A stretch of DNA of 64,000 bases from Galbula dea. Its lineage: Eukaryota; Chordata; Aves; Piciformes; Galbulidae. Under the pieces are notes generated by a model. The model saw only the letters and a list, made by a program, of their open reading frames with translations, was not told the origin of the DNA and searched no databases. Of this stretch, positions 12,616 through 24,880 are shown in pieces. The stretch lies in assembly GCA_013399015.1 (NCBI GenBank), contig VWZX01008270.1, forward strand, positions 296,001 to 360,000, in the 5' to 3' direction. Within the stretch, counting starts at the first letter, position 1, and each line of letters opens with the position of its first letter. The position numbers and the translations under genes are program-made.

Positions 12616-14699
12616 ATTTTTTATTCAAGAAAAGTGCATTCTTGCTGTTTTTTAAAGGTACCTTTAGCTTTGCCTCTGACCTTTTGCTTTTCAGTTGTAT
12701 TAATTCTACAGAGTCCCTTGGATATAGCTAGAGTGTATATTTTCAGGTTTGTGCTTCTTTGTTCATCAATATTAGCCTTCTTTATTTCTGGTGTATTTTT
12801 AGCTAGATTACATGCATAACCCTTGGGCATACATTAATTTATCTTTGAATGTTTTCCATTTCCCTCTGTGTCCTTTATCTCTATTGATTTATCCTACTTG
12901 ATTTCATCCTGTGCTTTTACATTCTTCTAGAACTCACTCTTTGAAATTTAACATCCTTTTTTTGTCCTTTTGTGGTTTTACCTGTGTCCTAATTACCACC
13001 CTAATTAGGTTATGAACACAATTGCAAAGAGCCCTACTGACTTCTGCAATAATGTTATATTTACCACACACAAATCTAGCCAAAGATTGATTTCTTTTTT
13101 TTTTTAAATTCTTCCTTTTTCTCTTCTGAATAATAGTATAATGCTGTGCCTTAACCACAGAACTAATAAACCTGTTAATTTATATTTTATGTGCTAAGCC
13201 TAAATTTACTAATTCAGAACTTTAACAGTTTGCTATAGATTATTCAACTCTTCTCACATAATTTTGTCTTTACAACTCCTATATGTTGCTATATGTTTTT
13301 TCAACTAGAGGCTATAAAGTTGGGTTTCTTTCCTTTTTTTTAGTTTGCTCCAGTCTTATTTTAAAACATGATAAAGTAACTCTACTGTCACATTTTCAAA
13401 TATAAGTAACAGTTACCCTTTTCTTAAGAAAAAGGTTACACCCTATCTTGCTTTTCAAATTTCTGGTTTGTTTTTGCTTTTTAAATTTCTCTTAAATTGT
13501 TACTAAAAATTTGCTCTTTGTTCCAAATGACACATGCATGAAATTTTTCTCTTCTCCTCCTCCTTTCACTTTCTAGTTGATCTCAGGTTTTTTTATCAAT
13601 CCTTTGTAGACTTTCAAAGCAAGAACCTGAGATAAATGGTCAGATTGTCTTTGTCCCACGGACACCAGCCTTAACCTTACCAGTAATGATGTAGTCACTT
13701 TAAAACTGTTTACCTGAAGCTTCACTGGAAAGTTTACTTTCCAACAACATTATATTGAAGTTCAGAAAATACTGGGAATGATTTAAAATCTTGTAGTCTT
13801 TTTATATAAAAACCCAATCCAGTCCTACAGTGTGAAATATTAGTATTTTTACTTTTCAATGATAACCTTATTGTCTTTATTTCTCTGTAGTAGCTGATGC
13901 AATACCACCAGGGCCTCTGTGTGTATGAGACTATGGCTACTTGTGCAATGATGTCCTACAGGAAGGTATCACTGGGAGGTGGAGAGGGAAGAAATGAACA
14001 TGATGCATGTGAGACTTCCTCCTTGAAATCCTGCTCCCAAAATTGGGATATATCATCTGACCACATTACAGCAAGTGAAAGTTCCCCTCATTCATGTTCC
14101 CAGTGTCTCAGTGCAGCTGTTTTAAAACATTTCAATATCTCGCAATTGCATGTAGTTAGACTAAAAAGCACCCACCTTGCATATATTTTTTGCATAAGTT
14201 CATGATCCACATGTTTCTTCTGATACTCACTTGTGGCTGTTTCTAGAAGACTTTAGTTCTTTACCTCTTCAGGTTTCTCTCCCCAAAGAGGTTCTCATCC
14301 ACCACCAAACTGACAGATGGTTGAAAGTTTCTGTGTGTGGCTTGGCATCTTTTAAGCTCTTCTTTCCACAGCATCTTCTCTCCTTTTATTGTCCTCTCTC
14401 ACTAGATCTAAAACCAGGTGCCCTTGATCTTATTCTTGCTGTGTTCATGTTTTCCAGACATCCTTGCTATGAAATGAAATACCTCTTCTAAACACTAGGC
14501 AATGTGGTAACACATTCAAAAGCTCAAAAAAATACACTGCTGTCAGATACTTTGGTTTATGTTGTAGATACCATGTGTATCTGCATATCTGCTTAACTGC
14601 CTTCCTTCAGAAATCAGCATATCCTGCCCTAGTTGAAAACTTTATATTTTACTAAGTCTTATGTCACATTTTACAATACACCAAGTTGAAGCAAAAGAG

Positions 14700-15120
14700 G
14701 ATGAACACAATATGAAGCAATCAAGGGCCTGTAAGGAGGGCCCTCGTAACACTCAGTCAGACCCCTGGTGTAATCCAATTAAATTGAACTGTTCAGAGGA
14801 AAACCCAAAGGATTAAACACACTTACCCAAGCAAACCCACTTTCTGCCACTTGAGGGGTATAGCTCTGAAAACATGCATCTCATTAAGTTGTGTTAGACT
14901 TCCTAAAATGGCAATTAAGGTTAAAAGGTTAGAGAAAGATAATAAAACATTCTAGGGATTTGGCAAACTGTCTCCTTACACCTCCTTCTTCACCCCAGCT
15001 GGTGCCAGCTGTGTTCTAATTAACCCAATGGTAGCAAGGTGTCCGCAAGAGGATATCTGCTGATTAGCCAAAGAACACTCATTTGCTCAGTGTTATTAGG
15101 TTTGTGCCTCTAAATCTCCC
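14700..15120. promoter_or_regulatory. Candidate conserved non-coding segment
   Basis: Non-repeat sequence dense in short motifs of developmental enhancers: several homeodomain-type cores (attaa and aattaa around 14780, 14883, 14912 and 15019), paired CAGCTG-like E-boxes in the near-palindrome AGCTGG-TG-CCAGCT at 14997-15010, and no recognisable transposon signature. This is inference from motif density only. Cross-species alignment was not possible here, so confidence is low. Confidence 0.2.
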
Positions 15121-17675
15121 TGTTTTACAAAAGTCTTCAGACATGATTGAAGTTCTACCTAGGAATTATGCAGTTATAGTCACTCTATACAAGCAGAGCC
15201 ACACAAGTTCAGCTAAAGCAATCAGCTCATGGTAAGCATTGATAGTTATGCGATTGAGACAAAGATGATGCAGTGAAATTATCAATATTCTCATTTCCAC
15301 CTTTTCCTCAGCTTGTATCCTTTATTCTCATCTCCAAACAGTATTTTTAATTCCTTTTCCAACATCAGAGTGTCAGCCAGACTCTGCTGTTAGGGAGCAG
15401 CCTGCCACTGCAGCCCCAAGGTGTCTGTCTGGGCACGTGGAGGAGCACCTCAGCAGGCCGCTGCCACCCTCTCCCCATCCTGACCAGGATGTGCTATATG
15501 GATATCACTTGTAGATAAAAATTTACAAAGATGCAAGCACTCATCTCTCTTTCTATCAACTTTATTAGGCTGTGGTTTAGACTTGGATTCATTTAGGGGA
15601 GAAGTCAATGGGGACAACAGAAGTTATCAGTGCAGAGAAACAGGTACTCCAGAAGAACATTTAGCCAAGCCATGTCTGAACTGCCCATTGGAAGTATCTG
15701 CAGTGTGCCTTGAGCCTTTGGGCTGTCTATTTGGTGGGACAAATCAATTTCAAAATACAAGCACTAAAGCTGGTGGCTTTTAATTTATATGCTTTTAAAG
15801 ACTTAGGTAGAGTAAGTTGCAGTAATCCTTTATGTGAAAAGGAGAGAAACAGATTTTCCTAGCCTTAGTATGTTAAGAGACATATTGGTAAGTCTAGCAA
15901 TAAGATTATTTCTGCCTTTCTTAATACTCCCTTTATTTCTGTATATTTCAAGCCCTTAAATGTAATGTGCTTATGCATTAGAGGAAGAGAACACAATCTA
16001 CAAGAATTTATTTTATATTATTAATAGAATATCTAAGCATATGTTAAGATGTTTGTCAAGATGACCAACAAATAATCTTTTATCTACAGTTTAAATAGGT
16101 GATTTGGAAGAGCATTTCTTCGCCCTGCTGTACTCCTGTCTTCTAAGATATCTTCTGAAAGCCTACCCCAATTTCTCACACCATTCAGCTACAGAATCAC
16201 AAGCAATCACTTTACAAATAATAATAGAGCTACTCTTCTCCCATAAGTTGTTTTCATTTTGTGCATTCAATTGTAACATTCCCTGAAATTTCATATGCCA
16301 CTTCTGAAACTACATTTTTTTCTTCTTCAGTAATGCTATGAAAAATCCTGACCTGATGTTTTTTCAAAATGTTTAATGTCAGAGTTGGTGCATGTGAGTC
16401 ATCTCAGGATGACACTAATAAGAGAATTCATTTTATAAAATGCTGAAACTTACTTTGACTGTGAAAGTTTCATTCATTTGACAGTGTTTAGGTGGCTGGA
16501 CAGTACAGTATCTTCTGTTATTTCAGTATACCCACAGGCAGTTGAAAGGTTTATTTTGCTGTACACCATATGTTTTAAGTCTAGGTTTTGTAAGACTAAA
16601 ATGAAACACTGAGACAGTAGAGCCATCACGATACTGGTTGAAGTGTAAAATTAGCCAGGATGTAAGGGAGAAGGTTGGATTTTTTTCCTTCATGATGATA
16701 TTTATTATCTGCTATGCTAGGATAATTTGTTATTTGCTACTTAAATGCCACTCAACTGAAAGCACATTTTTTTCTATTTTCAGTGTGAAGATCAAACTCC
16801 TGTTACTGGTAATGATAGTTACAAATTAAACATAGATGGGAGCACATCTCTCCTTTTTTTTCTTTTAACCCATGCAATGTATTAATCTCCACATTTAAAA
16901 TGCAGGTGCCCTAAGACAAACATCCAATGGTGATCTCTGTCTAAGAAGGGAAAAGAGTGCATTGTAAATTAGATTACAAAGTTGAACATAATTTATTTTA
17001 AGAGCTGCAACTTTTTCAAAATAAAAGAGTTGATACCAAAGATCAAGTCTAGATTTTTCTTTCAAAGCCATGCCTTGTTGGTAATTAATAAGTGCTGTTG
17101 AACAATCAGCATATGATTCAAGTTCCTCCTGTGCAAACAATTTATCTATTGCAGACATAATTTCATTTCTCTACTAAAAAGACTTGCTTTAAGATTTTTA
17201 AGAGCAGTTACATTTTTAAAAAGAGCAATTGCTTGTCTACATATATTTAAGGATCACAATCAATTTGGAAAGCTGTGAAATTTTGTTTTTTCCAACTTCT
17301 GACCTGCAAGCATCTGTAGTCTTCACTACTGACATTTAGTAATGCTATAATGTGTTTTGCTTAATTTTATAGATTGAAAAAGAATTTAAATGGAAATTTT
17401 ATTAAGAAATTGAAAAAAATTAAACTGGGAATGTAAAATAAATAAGGCTATGAAAGGATAATAAAGAATGAGTGAAAGAAGTAGAGAAGCAGTTCAGTAA
17501 TTGACACCTATTTAAATTTAAGCAGTTTTTAAGTGAGACAATACACAGGAAGACGAAAGTTAGTTTGAGAAATATTTCAGGTGAAATAATGATGTGGTTG
17601 TTACAGACCTAATAAGTAAGAACAAAAAGATGGAACTGTAATTGTTCAGTCAGTGCAAGTTTATGGAGACCAAAT

Positions 17676-18005
17676 TTGAATATTTTCTTTATGATTCATA
17701 ACATCAGTGGAGATGGTTAAAATGTTGAATTAAACTTAAGGAAGGCATTTGGCTTGATGTTACATGACACTTTAATTAACAAATTAAAATTATTTTAAAG
17801 CTCTGCAAGGGATATTTTAAAGTGATTAAAGATGGCAAACAGATAGGTCTCAAAATGTCATTTTAAATTGGAATCGTTCTTGTTCATCATCATATCCTTT
17901 CAGTGACTCCCTCAGGGACTGGCTCTTGGCACTTGGATAGATCATGTATTTATTCAAGATCTGCAAGAAGTGGTAAAATTATTACTCGTATTTTGTGAGG
18001 AAGAC
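17676..18005 (+). pseudogene. Ancient LINE (CR1/L2-like) reverse transcriptase fossil
   Basis: Read in one plus-strand frame (codon starts divisible by 3), two blocks match the RT of CR1/L2 LINEs. At 17724 the translation is VELNLRKAFGL, matching the VYLDFSKAFDT pattern of motif A; the catalytic Asp is replaced by Asn. At 17907 it reads LPQGLALGT, then FIQDLQEVV, matching GVPQGSVLGP and FINDL. The blocks are in the same frame. Their spacing is 62 codons from V to the P of PQG, compared with 61 in the better-preserved CR1 at 30774-32660 in this window. Upstream, NIFF at about 17679-17690 may match the residues before motif A. Several in-frame stops lie between. This is a very old, dead copy; CR1 and L2 cannot be separated from this much sequence. 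Confidence 0.6.
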
Positions 18006-21000
18006 CCAGGGACAACATGAATGATAAAAAGGAAAGAGGCTAACTTTCAGATGGAGCAATTTGGGACTTGTTACACAAGAAAGAGTGAGCTGCAGGCCAG
18101 GACGTGCTCCAAGGCCAAGACAACTGCTCTGTCACCCAGAAAGCCTTCTGTTTCACTGAGAGCCAAGCAGCAAGATGGAAAAATTATTTTTTCCTCCTAA
18201 TCTGCACAACCAGGATGTAAACCCACAGCTAGAAACTAAAGAAAGATCCTAAAAGCCCTGGTTTAAATGAAACATATTAGTATTTCACAACTCTCACTTA
18301 GAAAATCCTGATCAAGACTGGAAGTATCAGTAACATGGGACACAAAGCCAAAAAGGTTGGCATCTGTGAGACAGATCCTCTCTCCAGCCCATAGGACAGG
18401 TGTATGAGAAGAATACTGAAGTGTACAGAAATAATTTGTCTCCACATTTGTTAATGGCATGTATGATATTGACATACTTTGTCAGGGTTTTTTTGTCTAC
18501 AGTTTAGTAAGAAGGAAATGTCCCAGAAAGCCATAAGAAAATCTTAATTCAAGTGAAAAACTCAAGTTCTCTATGTTAAAAAACAATTTATTTCAGTTCT
18601 AAGACAGAGCTTTTATTTGGATTCTGAATCACAACCAGCTCTGTACCCATCAATGGTACATCTTCCAGCATCCCAGTCCCACACTAGCGTTGTCAGACCA
18701 TAAAGCATCTCAGACAACTTGCTTGTCTTCCTTGTTTGTTAGAAACATGAGGCTGTAAGTATCTTAAACTGTCAATTTGCAGTGAATTTTGCTTGTGACA
18801 AAAAAATTGTTGTCACCATTTTGCAGATCAGAAACAGGCTCTGAAAGATTTGATTCCTGGAAAGATACTGATGTACTCCCCTACATCTCTTTGGGAGCTA
18901 ATATATATTGTTTCTGTCCCCCAAAGAAACATAATTAGAATGAAGTCCTGGTTAGTGCAGTGCTGGCCTAAAAAAGAAGGGAAAGGATGTATAGATTTTC
19001 TCTATGGGAGCAGCCTACTCAGTTTTAAGTGTAGATATTTTCTAAAGAGTGTAATGGACACATATAAATGTTTATGGCAGAACATTACTTCTGTGTTTCT
19101 TAATTTTCTGATATTTGACATGATTAACATAGAAACAAGGACTGTGAATTTAAATTAGCAAGGCTCATTTTATGTGAATATGAGCACTTAACACTAGTGT
19201 TAAGCATGTGGTAGTTTGTTTTCTCAGCTGCATGCATAGCTTCCCCCCCTAAAAAACTTCACAACATCTTTATTAAGAAAGCTTTGTAGAATGCTTCTCC
19301 CCGCCCCCTCCCCAGATTCTTTATTTTTCAATTTTCCTTTAATCTCAACACAATTAATAATGTTCTAGATCTTGTAATAATTTTGCTATTATTTGAGACT
19401 AGGTCAGTAAATTATAGGAAGTTAAAGACCAAAAGGAAGCCTAATGGAAACTGTAGTTGGAAGTATCTTTTAGTGATCAAAGCCAAAGAATTATCAATTA
19501 ACAAGTATGTCATTCTTTTCATTCTAAATTGCTACTGTCACTATTTCCTTTTCAGTGTTTAGGAACTTGTCAACGAACACGTTCACCAATAAAAACCATC
19601 TTGTCAGGGATGTTTTAAGAAAAGCGTTGTGACTGAAAACACAGCAGAAAACCACTGTCAGAAACATAGCTGTAACTGTAAACACTTTGGTTCATCTTTA
19701 CAATATAATCAAAGAAGTGTTTTCTTGTCAAACCGTATTTGTTAGGAGCAAAGAAAGATTTTGACCTCTGAGAGTCCTGCTCTGTACCTCCTGTGCCAGG
19801 AAGTTCTTCAGGGATCGGATGCCCTGGAGGCTGCACTGCTCACAGTGCTGCGGTTTTGGGCGCCTTTGTTACTGCTGAGTCACCCATCCTCTCAGAGCCA
19901 GGTTGGGGAGTACACAATGCCAGCTAACGTTCCACATACTTCTGCCTTATGAAAAAGGTTTGTCCTCAGTGTTAGTCAAAAACAGACCACAAAACCCACA
20001 TTACTAGCTCACTGATAAAATTTGCATACATATCAGCCCAGAAACATTGATGATACCGGTGTAACTGAGAGAAAGGTATTAACTAATTAACATATTGGCC
20101 ACATCTCTTTCTTCTCTTATTACCAGAGCCTCATGAGAGATTTGAGGTCAACTGTGAAAACAGCTGGTTTCTTTTTCTTTCATCAGTTAGAGATTGACCT
20201 TTTTCAGCTGAAAACAGCTCTTGGGTTATATTTCAAATCTTCTCAGGACTAGCATGGTGCTGCTGCAGTGAGAGCTTTACAATTGCCAACAATTAAAGGA
20301 TGCTAAGGGTAATGCTGGCTGAGTACACCTGAAAATTATGCCTACAGCAAAGGTGTGTTATTTGCAAGGAGTTCATAATTTTTTCCCCAGGATTTAAACA
20401 AACATAACAACAAAAAACAACTAACGATTTTCTTTGACGAAAGACATACAGCTACTTTACCAGTGTGACAGAACTGACAAGCACCAAGCAAAATTCAGCA
20501 GCAAAATATATATATAACGTTAGCTCTGATTTAAGCTTAATATTTACTCAGAAGTCTACTTAACATCTTTAACTTTGGTAGTTTACTTTTATTTTATAAC
20601 TGTGTTAGAGCAGCCTTCCAAACATTACTTACAATACATTGATACATTTGTGTCAGATATATCTGGATTATAAATAGCTTTCAAAAATATTTAAAATCTG
20701 CCCTTTGGATGCCAGAATCTTTTCTTCTAAGAAATGTAATGTTTTATGTCTTTCAGGAGCTTAGGATTTGTACTGCATTAACACGAATTATTACTGAGGT
20801 CACCATGTGCCTTATTCTTTGTTATTAAAAATGATCACACAATAGATTGCTATAAAGCCTCTGCAAAGCTTATTAGCTCCCTTTAAATTTGTTTTCTTAA
20901 ATGGAAAATGAATTTCTAAATATCTGGTCTAAAGAACAAAATCAAAATTGTCTTCTTCCATAAGACAAAATGAAAATCTGTAGTATATTAAGATATTTTG

Positions 21001-21727
21001 AAATTCTGATATTTTGATCTTGGAAGAGCTTCTGACTTGTATGACCACCGCATTTTTAATACAAATAGAATTACATGGATGCTTAAATATTCTCAGGGTT
21101 AGGTCCATCTTTTGTGAACTGGAGACTAAGCAGAAGTTGCTATATAAAAACATTTCAGGTAAATTTTTTTTTAGTTGTTTTTTTCTTTTTTTTAAAAATT
21201 CTTTTTTCCTTTATAGAAAGGAAGTCCCAAGGCTCTAAGAAATACCATTAAGGATTAGTGCTCTAAAGCCTATTTAGATGGTAAATGAACACAAGTTCTT
21301 TTCACTCTAAAATCAGAGATTATTTGAGATGCATTACTCTAGGGATTATTTTCTATTTTTATCAGCTGGATATATTTTAGAGTTAAAGTTACCTATTATT
21401 AAGTGCAAATTCACATAGTTCAGGATCAGTATGCAGAAGACATTAACAGAGCGCTGCTTTAATAGATGATCCATAGAAATCCTGGTATCAATGGGCAAGT
21501 GTCACATTTGCATGCATTTCTCATACCCTGCTTGGATCTCAAATGGATAGCTGCCAAGTAGAAGAAATGTGCTTTCATTTTCATCTAGGATTTTCTTCTT
21601 GTTGATACATAATATATTTCATGAGGAAAGCATAAATATGTAAAACCTCTGAACAATATAAAATATGTATTTGCATAATCATTCAAAGCCAGGTCATATT
21701 ACTGCAATAAATTATACTGTTTGGTGT

Positions 21728-21793
21728 AATAGTGAGAATAAAATGATGACGATAATAAACAGTGAGACTATCATTATTACTGTTCTCACTATT
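21728..21793. repeat. Imperfect inverted repeat
   Basis: AATAGTGAGAA at 21728-21738 is the exact reverse complement of the 11 bases at 21783-21793, with a 44-base spacer rich in ATGAT and AATAA. A related AGTGAG core also lies within the spacer. It could form a cruciform or be a remnant of a small DNA element, but the arms are too short to claim one. Confidence 0.55.
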
Positions 21794-21802
21794 CTGGCAC
21801 CA

Positions 21803-21840
21803 TGACCATATTACTCTCATTTTGACCATATTACTCTCAT
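21803..21840 (+). repeat. 20-bp tandem duplication
   Basis: TGACCATATTACTCTCAT occurs at 21803-21820 and again at 21823-21840, giving a unit of 20 bases in two copies, directly after the inverted repeat. Probably a replication-slippage duplication. Confidence 0.85.
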
Positions 21841-23991
21841 TGCAGTCATATTTTTGTCAAGGCAGATGTTGTAAAAATCATAAACCAGATGATGCATCTT
21901 GCATTTTAGAATGAACTCCAGAAAAAACCCAAACCCATGCATGGGTTACTAAAGGCAGCAAGTGACCAGTCTACTTTCTCCTTTCAATGCTGGACCACTG
22001 CTATCAGCATGACTTGCAGGTCTCAAGAGTATTAAAAGTGTTATTGTAGTGACTGGAATGGTACCCCCCCAAGCCATAGAAGGACTGAGGACACTCCATA
22101 TTCACAGATATCTCTATCAGCTATGAAACCTTAAGTTCATCCTTCTTTGGAATCTTTGATTTCCAGATTGTGTCAAAGACAACTTTGGTTTTACTCTTAC
22201 TTTTATTACTTTCTTAGTACTCTTACTATTTATAAGAAATGCCCCACCAAACTGCTAACCAAAAGAAGTGGTAACATGATGGTTCTTAGTTAACAGACAT
22301 GAGAAACATAGAAAAGCCCAAGTTCATCCCACACTGACATTATCCACCTGAAACTGGTCATCGAGTGAGAGAAAGGCTTCCAAAGGCAAAGTCATGACTC
22401 CTAGACTTCCCAAAAGACTAATATGTACAGCTTTTCTCACTGGGTTTTCTTTAGTGAGAACCAGAGCAGTTATGGCCTTGATTCATGAGCCTCTGATTAG
22501 GTGAAACACATCTGGCCTTCAGTGCATTTTGCAAAAATACACACTAGGAATCTAACACTTCAGCCACCTAATTTGGTGAAACATTTTATATGGAAATTTC
22601 ACTGATTGATGAAAACACTGTAATTTTTAAGGGATTGTGTTTTTGAAAACTTCTTAATTTTAGCCTTAGTGGTTCCAAACCAGTTATGGATTATCAAAAA
22701 TTTACTAAAATATAATCTAAAAGAATGTTCCAGTTTGTCTAATTCAGTAACCATGGGGAGAGACAACTATCTTCAGAGATACTTGTCCAAACCCTAGTTC
22801 AACCATGTACATGACAAAGAACATGAATATAGCCAACTGTGAGAAACAAATGACAAAGCCAGAAGTATGTGTCAATCTCCAAAAATTTTCAGTAAAGAGT
22901 ACATGCTTGACTATCCACATAGATTATTCCTGATACTATAGTTGTAGACACTGGTTCAACATGAGACAGACTGCAGCTTTCCTAGGTGACTTACAAGCAC
23001 ATTGTGATAAAAAGCCTTTGCCATAAGAACCTAAAAATCTAAATATAATCTACCTGTGTAGTGTTTACAGTTCAATCATCCAAACTTCATACACTGAGAA
23101 CACCTGCATGGCCTCCTGAACTAGTTTTAAGTTAGAAGAGCTGTGACTATGTATCCATGAAAATCATTTGAGAAATTTTTTATGCAGATAATAGTATGCC
23201 TAAAAAGTAATTTCAAGGTATTCACCAAGCACACAAATCTTCTACCTGCTACATGGAAAATAGATCTTACATTCATAAAGGCAGAGACTGTATATTTTTT
23301 TCTCTCAAACTGCATATCAGATTGCATCAGTAGATATTATATGGTCTGGCTGTAAATATTGTTGCTTTAGTACCTCATAAGCAGGGAAAGAAAAAAGGGA
23401 GAAAATATAATTGCTGAAAGTCCAACATATATGCTAAGTCTTATCATTTGAACTGATAGTGTCATGTGGTACCTTCTGACTGCTGCTGGTGTCTATCCTC
23501 AGGCATAATTTAATTGTTAATAATTTTTCTTATTATCAACACTTGCAATTAAAATATTTGCAATTAAACCACCATGTTTTTATAAAATAATTTGCATTTA
23601 GTTAATTTCTCATTATTTTATTTATTATCTCTCCTTTCACTCCCTCCTATAAATCACGATGAGATGGTCTCAGGATCTGGTCCTTCACCTGAAACCAGTC
23701 AAGAACCTTTGGCCTACAAACTACCCAGGATGTCTTGGGCATCCCTCAATGTGAATATAACATTAGTGAAAACATATAAAACTCACTCATCAACAGTGTG
23801 GCTCCCCCGTGGCTTTTCTTTTTGTCAGGATATGACAAAAAACAACTATTGCAATTAGAGTTGAGGATAACTGTAGCTAAACAGGAACAAATTAAGATCT
23901 TGCCAAGAAATGAATAGGAATGTCGTGGAAAAAGATTTTTCTACAGTTAGGAATACTGGCATGCTATTTGTAGTAAGCTGCAAAAAACCAA

Positions 23992-24200
23992 GAGAATCAC
24001 AGAATCACAGAATGTTAGGAATTGGAAGGGACCTCAAAAGACCATCTAGTCCAATCTCCCTGCCACAGAAGGATTGCCTAGATCAGGTCACACCAAAACG
24101 CGTCCAGATGAGTTTTGAATCTCTCCAGAGAAGGAGACTCCGCAACCCCTCTGAGCAGTCTGTTCCAGTGCTCTGGCACCCTCAGCTTGTGAAAACCACC
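23992..24200 (-). mobile_element. CR1 LINE 3' end, 5'-truncated
   Basis: Antisense CR1 end beginning with ATTCTGTGA-type tail units (seen as 'gaatcacag' repeats on the plus strand) and 'ttggaagggacctcaaaaga'. On the minus strand the C-terminal ORF2 frame remains open: it reads RVPEHWNRLLRGVAESPSLE and ends after CDLI at a stop. Sequence resemblance to the 3' end of the large CR1 at 30774 is high, so both probably belong to one subfamily. It is truncated near 24200, and no target-site duplication is evident. Confidence 0.92.
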
Positions 24201-24801
24201 TTAAGCTGTAAATTTGGATCTAGATCCAACTTTCTGAAAGAACAGGGGCATTTGTTCTTAAAGGTTTAGATCAAATAATGGAGGAATGTATATAGAACTC
24301 ATCTCCAAAAGTTATTCAGCAGGTGCTGAATTGCCATGACATGTGCTGGCTATTATATGGTGTCATGACCCCCAGTAGCTATCTCTGGAAACCTTCCTGT
24401 CGTGCCTCTGAGTCCAGAAGGACACGGATTATTTTCTAGTATCCTATTGATACCATCTGTTGAGTGCAGAGATCAGCTGCATTGTAGCACTCCTTGCCAT
24501 CTGCTTTACACTCCTAACCTGCTTCATATAAAATGTTGGGTGGGCAGATAGCAGGCTAGCACACTGAATTGCACTACGTAAGTATTTCTTTGCTTACTCA
24601 TTCATTTTGCTTTCCCATCTCAGTGACATGAATTGCCTCAGGTGGCTTCAGTGCGCTGGAGAATCCCAGCAGTGACCAATAAGCAATTTAGAGTAATTGT
24701 TGTAGGTCAAGTTGTTACTGCTTGGAATTACTACATATTGAATTGGCGTTAACTATTGGTGTACCTGAGAGAGAAGACCATATACTGACAGACATTATGT
24801 A
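24201..24801. other. Unannotated non-coding DNA
   Basis: No gene or repeat recognised. The stretch 24600-24760 is non-repetitive and could be conserved non-coding DNA, but I have no comparison to support that. Confidence 0.45.
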
Positions 24802-24880
24802 TTTCATAGAATTATTAATTAGAATCATTATGGTTGCAAAAGACCTCTGAAATCATCAAGTCCAACCATCACACAGTGTT
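24802..24880 (-). mobile_element. Short CR1 LINE 3' tail fragment
   Basis: About 75 bases match the antisense CR1 tail: 'ttcatagaattattaatt', 'agaatcattatggttgcaaa', 'agacctctgaaatcatcaag', then 'tccaaccatca'. Only the non-coding end and tail remain. The block differs from neighbouring CR1 ends and represents another subfamily. Confidence 0.8.

Larger units (their letters stand above)
11997..17675. other. Unannotated non-coding DNA, AT- and pyrimidine-rich
   Basis: About 5.7 kb with no supported gene. Around 12600-13620 and 14200-14420 the plus strand is markedly rich in T and C, with several poly-T runs. Short open frames occur on both strands but look like chance. A candidate conserved non-coding segment at 14700-15120 and an AT microsatellite at 12595-12615 are listed separately. 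A CACGTG E-box lies near 15434 in a small GC-rich patch. Confidence 0.5.
18006..23991. other. Unannotated non-coding DNA
   Basis: About 6 kb without a recognisable gene or transposon. Small structures include an 11-bp inverted repeat (21728-21793) and a 20-bp tandem duplication (21803-21840). A TGCTGAGTCA (AP-1/MAF-like) site lies at 19873-19882 in a slightly GC-richer stretch. Open frames up to 102 codons are unrecognised and probably random. Confidence 0.5.

Noticed and set aside
22130..22200. Antisense reading VVFDTI resembling RT motif A
   Set aside because: The residues on both sides do not fit any LINE RT, and no second RT block is found at the proper spacing. Probably chance.
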